A stretch of DNA of 61,119 nt from CAYVTD01 sp964577665 (GTDB taxonomy: Bacteria; Bacteroidota; Ignavibacteria; Kapaibacteriales; UBA2268). The notes beneath the pieces are model-generated. The model was not told the DNA's origin and made no database searches. It saw nothing but the letters and a program-made list of their open reading frames with translations. The position numbers and the translations under genes are program-made. Shown here one piece after another: positions 18,510 to 25,780 of the stretch. The number at the start of each line of letters is the position of its first letter. The stretch's first letter is position 1. Where the stretch lies: positions 1 through 61,119 of the forward strand of contig CAZOBD010000007.1 of NCBI GenBank assembly GCA_964577665.1, written 5' to 3'.

Positions 18510-18582
18510 TTTTCCATCTGTTTATTTTTTACTTTGATATTAGAAATTCGATTCTTTGTCATGCTGAACTCGTTTTCAGCAT

Positions 18583-18640
18583 CTCAAGTTAGGAATATCC
18601 CCTCTTGAGAGGGGATTAAGGGGTGTGTTCCCCTAACCTG
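18583..18640. repeat. Nested inverted repeat
   Basis: A perfect 18-bp palindrome TCCCCTCTTGAGAGGGGA (18598-18615) sits inside a wider pair AGTTAGGAA / TTCCCCTAAC. This resembles dispersed non-coding repeats common in FCB drafts. Confidence 0.6.
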
Positions 18641-18777
18641 AAATGCCGGCGTTCCGCCTCACTTTTGACCGGAATGTCATTCTTGAAGACTATTTCAAAA
18701 AAATTCACCCCCTTGAGTGATTTACCGAATCATATATGTTTCATCTGTTTATTTTTTACTTTCCGTTTTTGATTTTC

Positions 18778-18810
18778 AGATGTCGTACACCTTCAAGGTG
18801 TCCGACATCT
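18778..18810. repeat. Dispersed 33-bp palindrome, copy 2
   Basis: The outer arms AGATGTCG / CGACATCT are as in copy 1, but the inner part is ACACCTTCAAGGTGT. Copy 4 at 59691 has the same inner part. Confidence 0.8.
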
Positions 18811-18901
18811 TGCTTAAATAATCATTCTCTTTTGTGATTTCCAAAAACATGGATGTTTCATAATTTTTAAAATAAAAAAAATAGAGAAGAAAACCGAAAA
18901 G

Positions 18902-18960
18902 AAATATTGCAAAGCGGAAAATGGAAGAGCAGCGCGCCGGCGGGGGGACGCTGCTTTTAG
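18902..18960. repeat. Type A array repeat, copy A1
   Basis: A conserved AAATATTGCAAAGCGGAAAAT lead is followed by the hairpin AGCAGCG / CGCTGCT (18928-18934, 18949-18955). The loop is CGCCGGCGGGGGGA. The loop and stem of A1 and A6 are identical. It ends 11 bp from the stop codon of the hicA gene. Confidence 0.85.
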
Positions 18961-18969
18961 GATACAAAA

Positions 18970-19194
18970 TTATTCCGTCAAAAATATTTCTTTAGAAATT
19001 TCGGACTGGCGGATAATCGAAAGCAATGTGCCTTTTTTTATTTCTTTATGTGCAGGCACAGGGATGGTTATCGTAGAATCAGGCAAACTCTTCTGCATAA
19101 TAATATGACTTCCTTTGGTTCTAACTTCAACAAAACCATGCCCTATAAGAATACTACAAATATCCTTACCCGAAAGTATTCGCAGCTTTCCCAA
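18970..19194 (-). CDS. HicA-type toxin
   Basis: 74 residues. The HicA dsRBD-like fold is seen from GKDICSILIGHGFVEVRTKGSH, with the catalytic His in GSHIIMQ, then ITIPVPAHKEIKKGTLLSIIRQ. HicA cleaves mRNA independently of the ribosome and is neutralised by HicB. It overlaps the upstream hicB by 29 bp, so the order is hicB-hicA. Confidence 0.85.
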   Translation of the reverse strand: MGKLRILSGKDICSILIGHGFVEVRTKGSHIIMQKSLPDSTITIPVPAHKEIKKGTLLSIIRQSEISKEIFLTE

Positions 19195-19408
19195 GATTGA
19201 TCTCCAACGGTGAAATATAGACTTCGTAATTAAATCTTTCCTTTATTTCATTTTCGGAAGCATATTCCAGAAAAAGCTCAATTGCCTCTTTAAGGTTAGC
19301 TTTAGCTTCTTCTATGCTGTATCCCTGACTTGCAATATCCAGCTCGGGACATAAAGCTGTAAACATATCATCGTCTTTTTCGATTAGCGCTGTGAACACT
19401 GGTTTCAT
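19166..19408 (-). CDS. HicB-type antitoxin
   Basis: 80 residues from the Met at 19408, which has a GGAG six bases upstream. It has the partial RNase H-like fold of HicB: FTALIEKDDDMFTALCPELD, then IASQGYSIEEAKANLKEAIELFLEY. No C-terminal HTH is evident, so DNA binding may be weak or use another part. Confidence 0.8.
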   Translation of the reverse strand: MKPVFTALIEKDDDMFTALCPELDIASQGYSIEEAKANLKEAIELFLEYASENEIKERFNYEVYISPLEINLGKAANTFG

Positions 19409-19462
19409 CAACACTCCAATTTTATTTTCAATTTTCAATAGAGATGTGATAATCCTTGATTT

Positions 19463-19519
19463 ATTGCATAGCGGAATAATGAAAAAAGCAGCGAGCCGGA
19501 GGGGGGGGGAGCGCTATTT
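19463..19519. repeat. Type A array repeat, copy A2 (right arm decayed)
   Basis: ATTGCATAGCGGAATAATG is followed by AAAGCAGCGAGCCGGAGGGG. The expected CGCTGC right arm reads CGCTAT. The next gene's stop codon overlaps it. Confidence 0.75.
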
Positions 19520-20215
19520 ATCAGGAAGATGTATATCATAAATTATTATCTCTACTTTGTATTCATTAAAATCATAAAAATATCGAACGAAACCATACTT
19601 TTCACTGAAATAATATTCTCCGCTGAATTTTCCAATTTCACTTATTCCTTGGGCATTTAACACCCAGCAAGTATCACGGATAACAGGATTGCTGTAATAA
19701 ACTTTATCAACAACTTCAATGGCGCCCCTAACTTCCTTGCCTTCGAATTCTTCCCAGCCTTTTCCGGGAGTCAGTTCCCAGTCCATTTTTTGACCTATAT
19801 GTACAGGAAATTTTATCCATGGGAAGGGTACTAATTCTGCTTTTCTCAAATAATCCTGTCTTGGCGGATGCAGCCATATCTCAGGTTTTAATAGTAATCT
19901 TGTTATGAAATTCCCCTGCCTGTCGATAACTCCGGTTCGGGGCTTAATGACGCTTTTACTGCCGTCTTCTCTATAAATTTTATATGTATAATTGATTTCC
20001 TTCTGGGTGTACATCCAAGTTTTGTTGAGGACTACAAAATGTAAAGTATCCACAGTTTTCTTATCGGATTTATGTATTGTGAAGCTGCATTTATATCCCG
20101 GTTTATAGATTAAAGAATTATTGCATGAATTGAGCAGAAAGATTACGCCGAATATTATTACACACATCACCAAAAGTGATAAAACAGATATTAATACAGT
20201 TTTTAAATATTTCAT
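19514..20215 (-). CDS. Putative lipoprotein, function unknown
   Basis: 233 residues. The N-terminal hydrophobic segment (TVLISVLSLLVMCVIIFGVIFLL) ends in NSCNNS, a likely lipobox or membrane anchor. The rest is beta-rich, with many aromatic residues and WLHPPRQDYLRKAELVPFPWIKFP and WVLNAQGISEIGKFSGEYYFSE (partial) elements. I do not recognise a family. It is not a TA component. It sits inside the array, and no repeat separates it from the antitoxin-toxin pair upstream. Confidence 0.6.
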   Translation of the reverse strand: MKYLKTVLISVLSLLVMCVIIFGVIFLLNSCNNSLIYKPGYKCSFTIHKSDKKTVDTLHFVVLNKTWMYTQKEINYTYKIYREDGSKSVIKPRTGVIDRQGNFITRLLLKPEIWLHPPRQDYLRKAELVPFPWIKFPVHIGQKMDWELTPGKGWEEFEGKEVRGAIEVVDKVYYSNPVIRDTCWVLNAQGISEIGKFSGEYYFSEKYGFVRYFYDFNEYKVEIIIYDIHLPDK

Positions 20216-20354
20216 AAATCAAGTAATTTGTTAAACTATAATTCAATACGCTGCACTCCTTCAGACAGCAACATTGTATCAGCATATAAATCTTCTCTGT
20301 GATAATAGAAAAATTGAAACTGATAATTAATGGAATTTTAAACTAATTAAAATG

Positions 20355-20540
20355 TTATTTAGTAACAGGTTCCCGCAAATTTTTATTTCTAAATCTAATA
20401 TTATACTTCCCCCTTATTTCTTCAGATTCCTGTTTTATATAATCAACATAGTCTTCAAAATTGCTTTGTTTAAAAGCTTTTTGAAGTGCCTTCTTCATCT
20501 CCCATACTTCGATAAGGGCAGGATCATCTTTCGTCTTCAT
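20355..20540 (-). CDS. Small partner protein of PIN toxin (antitoxin candidate)
   Basis: 61 residues from the Met at 20540 (MKTKDDPALIEVWEMKKALQ). The start overlaps the end of the PIN gene by 17 bp. It is Lys/Glu-rich and helical. The same opening (MKT..., VWDMKE) and the same 17-bp overlap are seen in the pair at 30667-31318, so the two pairs are homologous. Its function as antitoxin is inferred from position, downstream of the toxin, which is the reverse of most vapBC operons. Confidence 0.65.
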   Translation of the reverse strand: MKTKDDPALIEVWEMKKALQKAFKQSNFEDYVDYIKQESEEIRGKYNIRFRNKNLREPVTK

Positions 20541-21009
20541 AAATAACCTCCATTGGATTGAGTAGTAAAAGCTGTTTTCTATATCCAAGCGACTGGTTAG
20601 TAATGTTTATTTTTTCTTGTTTGTTGATATTCGCCAAATGCCTGAAATTCCAAGATAATAGGATGTCAAAACCATAATATGTACAGAAGGCAATATGCAG
20701 AGCATCTTCAATTTTCTTTTCAGGAATTATTTTCCTTTCAACGTAAACTTTTGCTATTAATGAAATTTCTCGGTTTATTGCATCAAAATATTCTAAATGA
20801 TATTTTTTTATGGCAGAAAGTAATAGTTTTCTTTTTTCATCTACTTTTGTTTTTGAAATTTCTGCAATAACTATTTCTGAAATAAACACATCATAATAAT
20901 CAAGATATTTTTCAAAAAACTCTAAAGTTATTTCTTTCTTCTCAGGAGACTGCTCTGAAAAAAGAAAGTTGATTACAGATGTATCAAGATAAATTTTAAG
21001 TTTTTTCAT
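20524..21009 (-). CDS. PIN-domain nuclease (VapC-like toxin)
   Basis: 161 residues. The PIN motifs are present: an N-terminal LDTSVINF with the first Asp, a Glu in VIAEIS, then IEDALHIAFCTYYGFDILLSWNFRHLAN with the third Asp and a final acidic site. It would be a Mg-dependent RNase. It is closely related to the gene at 30830-31318 (LKIYLDTSVINFLF, FDILLSWNF.HLAN, LLLLNP.EV.YE). Confidence 0.85.
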   Translation of the reverse strand: MKKLKIYLDTSVINFLFSEQSPEKKEITLEFFEKYLDYYDVFISEIVIAEISKTKVDEKRKLLLSAIKKYHLEYFDAINREISLIAKVYVERKIIPEKKIEDALHIAFCTYYGFDILLSWNFRHLANINKQEKINITNQSLGYRKQLLLLNPMEVIYEDER

Positions 21010-21018
21010 AGTTTTTTC

Positions 21019-21100
21019 AAATAAAGAAGCATTCCATTTTAAAATATTGCAAAGCGGAAAAATGCAAAAAGCAGCGAGCCGGAGAGGGGGAACTATGGTT
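21019..21100. repeat. Type A array repeat, copy A3 (right arm lost)
   Basis: A long conserved lead AATAAAGAAGCATTCCATTT then AAAATATTGCAAAGCGG, followed by AAAGCAGCGAGCCGGAGAGGGG. The right arm CGCTGC is replaced by CTATGG. Confidence 0.75.
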
Positions 21101-21139
21101 TTTCTTAATCTGAAGAATTTTTTTTAGGTCAAGATTTTA

Positions 21140-21382
21140 TTACAAACTGTTATAGATTTCAAGAAATTCATTTCTTGATATACCTGCCTGAGTACAAATT
21201 AATCTAAGTATTGCTCCGTTTATTGTTTTATGATTGGGTAATGTCAAAGGTGTTTTGAAACCTTCCCCATCAACTCTTGCCATTGATATATGCTCTTTTT
21301 CTCTGACAATCTCAAAGCCTGATATCTTAAGAGCTTTAATTACCTTCCTTTTCGGAGCATCAGCAGGAAATTTGCTGCTCAT
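21140..21382 (-). CDS. HicA-type toxin
   Basis: 80 residues. KRKVIKALKISGFEIVREKEHISM carries the catalytic-type His, then TPLTLPNHKTINGAILRLICTQAGISRNEF. It overlaps the upstream HicB-like gene by 4 bp. Confidence 0.8.
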   Translation of the reverse strand: MSSKFPADAPKRKVIKALKISGFEIVREKEHISMARVDGEGFKTPLTLPNHKTINGAILRLICTQAGISRNEFLEIYNSL

Positions 21383-21597
21383 GCAATTGCCTCTTCTTCG
21401 ATAAAAGCTTCAATTATTTCTGCTTCATCATCTAATACGTTATCTCCAAAAGTTTCAATATGAAACTTCAATGCAGATTTAGCATCGTCCAATGCTTCCT
21501 TGTATGTACTGCCTTGTCCGGCAACAACTCCCTGTACTCCCAGCGGATATGCAATATAACTGCCGATGTGTTTTTCTACTACAAATTTTATACTCAT
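21379..21597 (-). CDS. HicB-type antitoxin
   Basis: 72 residues. The HicB-like fold is GSYIAYPLGVQGVVAGQGST followed by YKEALDDAKSALKFHIETFG, with an acidic C-terminus (DDEAEIIEAFIEEE). It is the first gene of the pair. Confidence 0.75.
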   Translation of the reverse strand: MSIKFVVEKHIGSYIAYPLGVQGVVAGQGSTYKEALDDAKSALKFHIETFGDNVLDDEAEIIEAFIEEEAIA

Positions 21598-21618
21598 ATC
21601 TCCCTTTAACTATTTTTC

Positions 21619-21700
21619 AAATAAAGAAGCATTCCATTTCAAATTATTGCAGAGCAGAAAAATGGAAAAGCCGCGTGGTGGAGGGGGGGTAGGCGGCTTT
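21619..21700. repeat. Type A array repeat, copy A4 (compensatory stem change)
   Basis: The lead is as in A3. The stem is AAAGCCGC / GCGGCTTT (21667-21674 with 21693-21700), where the other copies have AAAGCAGC / GCTGCTTT. Both arms have changed together, so base pairing is preserved. The loop GTGGTGGAGGGGGGGTAG keeps the G-run. Confidence 0.85.
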
Positions 21701-21708
21701 TGTAAATC

Positions 21709-21933
21709 CTACATTGAGGTCAAAAATTTATCAACAGTTAGCCCTGATAAACGGATCAATGCTCTGAGAGTGCCGATTGAAAGTTCCTTATGCTGTGGAA
21801 TAGAGAGATTTGCGTTCACATCATCTTTAGACATAACAACATGGCTGCCTACCTGCCCGACTTTATACCAGCCGAATCTTTGAAATGCTTTCACAGCTTC
21901 TTTCCCTGAAATATTTGCAAGTCTGCTCATCAC
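21709..21933 (-). CDS. HicA-type toxin
   Basis: 74 residues. KEAVKAFQRFGWYKVGQVGSHVVM contains the catalytic His. It continues with LSIPQHKELSIGTLRALIRLSGLTVDKF, the canonical HicA C-terminus. It overlaps the hicB gene by 4 bp and ends 8 bp from repeat A4. Confidence 0.88.
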   Translation of the reverse strand: MMSRLANISGKEAVKAFQRFGWYKVGQVGSHVVMSKDDVNANLSIPQHKELSIGTLRALIRLSGLTVDKFLTSM

Positions 21934-22142
21934 ACGGTTACCAAAAGAGGTTCCTTAGTAGATTTCTCGATTTTTTTATAAGACTTTTGGTCTTCAGCCC
22001 AAAGCCATGCATAAATTGCCTCTTTTATGTTTCTCATTGCCTCTTCTTCAGTTATGCCTTGCGAAACACAACCAGGAAGCGCCGGACATTCAACAACGAA
22101 CCACCCGTCTTCTGCTTTTTCCAGTGTTACATGAAAGTGCAT
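21930..22142 (-). CDS. HicB-type antitoxin
   Basis: 70 residues. The family signature is full: GWFVVECPALPGCVSQGITEEEAMRNIKEAI. No HTH is seen after it. It is translated first and couples to hicA through a 4-bp overlap. Confidence 0.88.
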   Translation of the reverse strand: MHFHVTLEKAEDGWFVVECPALPGCVSQGITEEEAMRNIKEAIYAWLWAEDQKSYKKIEKSTKEPLLVTV

Positions 22143-22204
22143 ATAATCTCCGTCAAAATGTTGAATTTTTATAAGATACGTTTTGTAAAGATTTTTATTA
22201 TAAG

Positions 22205-22258
22205 TATGAATAAAGGTAAAAAGCAGCGCGTAGGAGGGGAGAGGACGCTGCGTTTAGT
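22205..22258. repeat. Type A array repeat, copy A5
   Basis: AAAGCAGCG / CGCTGCGTTT hairpin (22221-22255) with loop CGTAGGAGGGGAGAGGA. The upstream lead is poorly conserved. Confidence 0.7.
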
Positions 22259-22365
22259 GAAATAATAAATACTATCTTTAATCTACTGAACGAATATTTT
22301 GTTTTGATTTATTGAAAATTTTCTTATTTTTATCTTTATTTATAATAATTAAGCAGAAAATTATA

Positions 22366-22587
22366 ATGACGCTTGAAGCAAGAAAATATCACCTAATTAA
22401 TTGGATAACCAATCTGAATGATATTGATACTATTGAATGTCTGGAGGCATTACGAAATTGCCCTTCTGAAACATGGGAAGATCTTCCGCTATCAGTTCGC
22501 AATGGAATTGTTAAATCATTAGAACAGGCTGATAGAGGAGAATTAACAGGCAGCAAAGAAGTATTTGAAAAGTACCGGAAAAGTTAA
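22366..22587 (+). CDS. Addiction-module antitoxin (CHP02574-like)
   Basis: 73 residues from the ATG at 22366. The earlier Met at 22312 would add a hydrophobic leader that the family lacks. Its KYHLINWITNLNDIDTIECL and ETWEDLPLSVRNGIVKSLEQADRGELTGSKEVFEKYRKS segments (partial) match small helical antitoxins that precede ParE toxins. It and its partner are the only plus-strand genes in the array. They lie between repeats A5 and A6, which keep the array orientation. Confidence 0.75.
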   Translation: MTLEARKYHLINWITNLNDIDTIECLEALRNCPSETWEDLPLSVRNGIVKSLEQADRGELTGSKEVFEKYRKS

Positions 22588-22589
22588 TA

Positions 22590-22895
22590 ATGAATTTACA
22601 AATCCTCTGGACTCCAATAGCTGAGACTACTTTTCAAGAAACCGTTAAATATTTAACATCTGAATGGAGCGAAATCACAGCTTATCAATTCATAGCGAGA
22701 ACTCATGCCATTTTGAGTAATTTATCAACATTTCCGTTAATGTACAAAAGTATTAATGACAAACTCAAGATTAGAAAGGGTTTAATTAACAAGCACATCA
22801 GCTTTTTCTATCGTGTAAAAGCATCTTCTATAGAAATTCTCTACTTTTGGGACAACAGAAGAAATCCCGAAGATTCAGAATATAATGTTCAATGA
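22590..22895 (+). CDS. RelE/ParE-family toxin
   Basis: 101 residues. The ParE-like fold is seen as ILWTPIAETTFQETVKYLTS, then a helix, FPLMYKS, IRKGLINKHISFFYRV and IEILYFWDNRRNPE. The conserved YRV and the final WDNRRNP are typical. It starts 2 bp after the antitoxin stop codon. Its stop codon abuts repeat A6. Confidence 0.85.
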   Translation: MNLQILWTPIAETTFQETVKYLTSEWSEITAYQFIARTHAILSNLSTFPLMYKSINDKLKIRKGLINKHISFFYRVKASSIEILYFWDNRRNPEDSEYNVQ

Positions 22896-22930
22896 AAAAA
22901 GCAGCGCGCCGGCGGGGGGACGCTGCTAAA
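22894..22930. repeat. Type A array repeat, copy A6
   Basis: Stem GCAGCG / CGCTGC (22901-22906 with 22921-22926). Stem and loop are identical to A1. It is in the same orientation as all other copies although the genes on its left are inverted. Confidence 0.85.
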
Positions 22931-23004
22931 TCGCTTTTCTTAATTTAAAAAAGATGACCAAAAAAAAATATTGAGATGCTGGGGTAGGAATGATAAAGAT
23001 AATT

Positions 23005-23277
23005 TTAATAAGCATCTTTCCGTTTACCTATCCATACTATCGAAACAATTTTTATTTCAGAGGTGATGGAATAGACAATTCTATAATCTCCAAGTCTGTA
23101 CCTGTAAAGACCTGATAATCTGCCTTTTAATTTTCTTATGTTTTTACCGAAAAACGGCTGTAGAGATATTTGTTCGAATATTTTGTTTAACTTCGCGGCT
23201 AAATTTTTATCGGATTCGCGATAGAATGTTTCAGCAGATTTTGATAAATTGATATCAAACATTTCTTTTGATATCAT
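23005..23277 (-). CDS. RelE-family toxin
   Basis: 90 residues. The RelE pattern is INLSKSAETFYRESDKNLAAK, then FFGKNIRKLKGRLSGLYRYRLGDYRIVYSI and a final IGKRKDAY. RYRLGDYRIVY and R.DAY are family hallmarks. RelE toxins cleave mRNA in the ribosomal A site. It overlaps the antitoxin gene by 23 bp. Confidence 0.88.
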   Translation of the reverse strand: MISKEMFDINLSKSAETFYRESDKNLAAKLNKIFEQISLQPFFGKNIRKLKGRLSGLYRYRLGDYRIVYSITSEIKIVSIVWIGKRKDAY

Positions 23278-23476
23278 TGAAATTCACAAAATTACCGGAA
23301 TTGATTTCGTCTAATCCCTTCTTTATTTCAAGGAGTATTTCGGGGGAATTAAGCTCCATAGTACTTTCCCATTCATCTTTACTGTTGAGATAAGACAAAT
23401 AATTATATGCTTCGGCAATTTTTTCTTCAGGTAAACTCTTTACAAGTTCTACAGTTTGATCGTAAATGACATTCAT
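23255..23476 (-). CDS. Antitoxin of RelE-family toxin
   Basis: 73 residues. An N-terminal VELVKSLPEEKIAEAYNYLSYL helix pair is followed by an acidic/hydrophobic tail that would wrap the toxin. The family is not certain. It is called an antitoxin by its position and overlap with relE. Confidence 0.7.
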   Translation of the reverse strand: MNVIYDQTVELVKSLPEEKIAEAYNYLSYLNSKDEWESTMELNSPEILLEIKKGLDEINSGNFVNFNDIKRNV

Positions 23477-23524
23477 TATCTGCTCCTGTTTTTGAATTTT
23501 TAATTAAAGATGAAAACCGAAAAA

Positions 23525-23585
23525 AAATATTGCAAAGCGAAAAAATGAAAAAAGCAGCGAGGCGGTGGGGGTTACGCTGCTTTTA
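23525..23585. repeat. Type A array repeat, copy A7
   Basis: AATATTGCAAAGCG lead, then AAAGCAGCG / CGCTGCTTTT hairpin with loop AGGCGGTGGGGGTTA. Confidence 0.85.
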
Positions 23586-23609
23586 GTAAAAATTATCTAA
23601 AAATTTAAT

Positions 23610-24038
23610 TCACATAATACTTAAACCTTCAAATGAGGCAAGCTCAGACAGGATAATATCCGAAGAGAAAAAAACTTCAATCTTGTCTTTAACTTGCAAG
23701 CTTGATGCAAGCTGGATAGAATCCAATGTTCTCAAACCCCTCTTCCAATGTTTTTCTATAAGGTTTGTCGAAGCATTTCTTATATTTTTGTCAATCAAAA
23801 TGAAGGAAAACTTGTCAACATCATTGTGAAAATGTTGCAGCAGCTTTTTTGAAGATTTTTCGTCAATTTCGTTCATTCTGCACTTTTTCCAGACGACAGA
23901 GCTAAACTCAATGTAACTTAATTCAGATAAAAAGATTTCTTCAATGAAATGATTATTCAGGAAATCTATTAATTCGGGTGTACCCTGTTCGTAGTGATAT
24001 AATTTGAATAGAGAAGATGTATCAAAAAAAACTTTCAT
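23610..24038 (-). CDS. PIN-domain nuclease (VapC-like toxin)
   Basis: 142 residues. It begins VFFDTSSLFKLYHYEQGTPE with the first catalytic Asp. Other acidic sites are the Glu in LSYIEFSSVVWKK and the Asp in RTLDSIQLASSL, the standard VapC third site. The C-terminus is IILSELASFEGLSIM. It overlaps the antitoxin by 4 bp, in the usual vapB-vapC order. Confidence 0.88.
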   Translation of the reverse strand: MKVFFDTSSLFKLYHYEQGTPELIDFLNNHFIEEIFLSELSYIEFSSVVWKKCRMNEIDEKSSKKLLQHFHNDVDKFSFILIDKNIRNASTNLIEKHWKRGLRTLDSIQLASSLQVKDKIEVFFSSDIILSELASFEGLSIM

Positions 24039-24253
24039 TGTTCTTTTCTTCTTTCAATTATTACCTCCTCTGCAAATGAACCTTTGTAATGTTTAAGCAG
24101 TTCTTGTGCTTTTAAAAAAGAAAAATCACTTACGCTTAATCCTTGCTTTTTTTCGTCTTCAAGAATCATTGTTACTTCTACCGGTTTTTTTTGCTCATAC
24201 AACCTGTCGAGTTTTATCTTTCCTTTGTAATATGTACCTTTTATTTCCTGCAT
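24035..24253 (-). CDS. VapB-like antitoxin (DUF104/AF2212-like)
   Basis: 72 residues from the Met at 24253, which follows AAAGGAGATATA, an unusually strong Shine-Dalgarno for this region. IKGTYYKGKIKLDRLYEQKKPVEV resembles AF2212-type small beta-barrel antitoxins. The acidic C-terminal part would bind the PIN toxin. Confidence 0.7.
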   Translation of the reverse strand: MQEIKGTYYKGKIKLDRLYEQKKPVEVTMILEDEKKQGLSVSDFSFLKAQELLKHYKGSFAEEVIIERRKEQ

Positions 24254-24278
24254 TATATCTCCTTTCACAGTTTTTTAT

Positions 24279-24366
24279 AATAAAGAAGCATTCCATTTCA
24301 AAATATTGCAGAGCGGAAAAAATGAATAAAGCAGCGTTGCCGAAGGGGGAGACGCTGCTTGTTTTA
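24279..24366. repeat. Type A array repeat, copy A8
   Basis: Full lead AATAAAGAAGCATTCCATTT and AAAATATTGCAGAGCGG, then hairpin AAGCAGCG / CGCTGCTT with loop TTGCCGAAGGGGGAGA. Confidence 0.85.
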
Positions 24367-24381
24367 CCAGTGTTATTATTG

Positions 24382-24741
24382 TCAAATAATATCATTAATT
24401 TCAAGTTCCTCAATCCAAATAAAATCGTCAGTATTATGAGTTACCAAGGTGTCTTTTCTTACAATAGCTGTTGCGGCAATAATCGAATCTCCGAGAGACA
24501 TCTTTTTTATCTGCTTAAGCTCTTTTGCTTTTAAAATGATTTCCGAAGATATTGGAATTACTTCAATAATGTCGAAAAAACTTTCAAATAAGGTTTTATC
24601 TCTATCCGAAAGCAAATGATAGCCTAATACTTCTAAATAGCTGATAGCAGAAACAGATACAGAATTTTCTGCAATAAAATCTCTGATATTTTCAAATTTT
24701 GGTTGTATAGAATAAATTATTATGTTGCTGTCTATTACCAT
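24382..24741 (-). CDS. PIN-domain nuclease (VapC-like toxin)
   Basis: 119 residues. MVIDSNIIIYSIQP carries the first Asp, AISYLEVLGY the Glu, KKMSLGDSIIAATAI the next Asp and VTHNTDDF the last acidic pair. This is a compact VapC of the kind with ITHNTDDF motifs. It shares a 1-bp stop-start junction with its antitoxin. Confidence 0.9.
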   Translation of the reverse strand: MVIDSNIIIYSIQPKFENIRDFIAENSVSVSAISYLEVLGYHLLSDRDKTLFESFFDIIEVIPISSEIILKAKELKQIKKMSLGDSIIAATAIVRKDTLVTHNTDDFIWIEELEINDII

Positions 24742-24989
24742 TATTGCCTGCCCGATAAAGGCTTATCAATACGTATGTCTTTCTGCCACTGCACAGGGTC
24801 AATATTTTTAAAAGCTGTAGAATTTTCAGCAAGCTCCGCTAATATTTCTTTAATTTTTAAGGAATTGGTAGAATTTGTATTTACTATTTTTCGTACTCGG
24901 ACTTCAACATCTGAATTATCGAAATCTTCGGGCAATTCCATTTGAATTTTTCTTCGTGTTACTCTTATTCTCTGAGTCATCTCAAGCAT
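24741..24989 (-). CDS. VapB-like antitoxin
   Basis: 82 residues. An N-terminal strand-rich part (QRIRVTRRKIQMELPEDFDNSDVEVRV) is followed by helices and an exposed acidic/hydrophobic tail. AAAGGA precedes the ATG. The assignment rests on its coupling to the PIN gene. Confidence 0.7.
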   Translation of the reverse strand: MLEMTQRIRVTRRKIQMELPEDFDNSDVEVRVRKIVNTNSTNSLKIKEILAELAENSTAFKNIDPVQWQKDIRIDKPLSGRQ

Positions 24990-25030
24990 AAAAAATCCTT
25001 TTTTATGTTTAAAGATGAAAATAAAAAAGA

Positions 25031-25090
25031 ATTATTGCAAAGCAGTAAAACGAAAAAAGCAGCGTTGCCGGAGGGAAGTGCTTCTTTTAG
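25031..25090. repeat. Type A array repeat, copy A9 (imperfect)
   Basis: ATTATTGCAAAGCAG lead and AAAGCAGCGTTGCCGGAGGG; the right arm is altered to AGTGCTTC, so the stem is weaker. Confidence 0.75.
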
Positions 25091-25111
25091 GATTACTTAT
25101 GTCAGGAATGT

Positions 25112-25513
25112 TTATAGATTAGACAGAAAATCTTCTATTGTTATTATTTTAGTACTATTTATGTGTTTTAAAACTAATAGATCATTATCTCCTGTTATCA
25201 ATAAATCCGCCTTACCGCAAAGGGCTAATTCCAAAAATATATTGTCCTTTGGATCTCTGCAAAGTTCTATCTTTTTATTTATGAATACGATATTTGTAAT
25301 GTCTGAATATCTTGTTAAAAATTCTTTTCGTAAACCTATATCAATGTATTTATTGAATTTATCTCTATGAAGTACTCCTTCGAGTTCCTTCAATGTATCT
25401 TTTGAAGATAACAAAGTAAAATGCTTTCGAGCAATATCGAATACTATTCTTGGCTTGCTGAATGGAAAACATAAACTGCTTACAATGATGTTTGTGTCAA
25501 GAACAATATTCAT
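25112..25513 (-). CDS. PIN-domain toxin (COG1569-like)
   Basis: 133 residues. NIVLDTNIIVSSLCFPFSKP is the COG1569 opening, with the first Asp. CRDPKDNIFLELALCGKADLLITGDNDLLVL gives the other acidic sites. This subgroup usually has a small RHH or helical antitoxin upstream, as here. Confidence 0.88.
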   Translation of the reverse strand: MNIVLDTNIIVSSLCFPFSKPRIVFDIARKHFTLLSSKDTLKELEGVLHRDKFNKYIDIGLRKEFLTRYSDITNIVFINKKIELCRDPKDNIFLELALCGKADLLITGDNDLLVLKHINSTKIITIEDFLSNL

Positions 25514-25517
25514 ATAC

Positions 25518-25739
25518 TCAGTCTTTTAATAGCTCAGCTAGTTTTTCCTCATTTAAGCCGTTTTCCAATGCCTGTAAACCGGCTTTATCCATTAGTAAAG
25601 AAAGCGAATCCTTTTCGCTGTCATTCTTTAGCCATTGATATAACAATAAGTTTACGCTTTTCTTCTGCTTTTTTGTTGCTTTATTATAAAGCAGAGCAGT
25701 CTTTTCATCAACTTCAATATTCAATTTTTTAGACAGCAT
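25518..25739 (-). CDS. Antitoxin of COG1569-like PIN toxin
   Basis: 73 residues from the Met at 25739 (MLSKKLNIEVDEKTALLYNK). The longer frame from 25793 would begin in the repeat region and adds a Cys-rich hydrophobic stretch. The predicted helices (ALLYNKATKKQKKSVNLLLYQWL) and acidic tail fit a small helical antitoxin. Confidence 0.7.
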   Translation of the reverse strand: MLSKKLNIEVDEKTALLYNKATKKQKKSVNLLLYQWLKNDSEKDSLSLLMDKAGLQALENGLNEEKLAELLKD

Positions 25740-25780
25740 ATATTTTTTGTTTTTTAATTCTATTAAACGACATATACACA

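Larger units (their letters stand above)
18563..18969. other. Repeat-rich spacer between DUF1460 gene and TA array
   Basis: About 400 bp without a gene. It holds GTCATGCTGAACTCG-type dispersed sequence, a nested inverted repeat at 18583-18640, a copy of the 33-bp palindrome at 18778-18810, and the first type A array repeat at 18902-18960. Confidence 0.6.
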
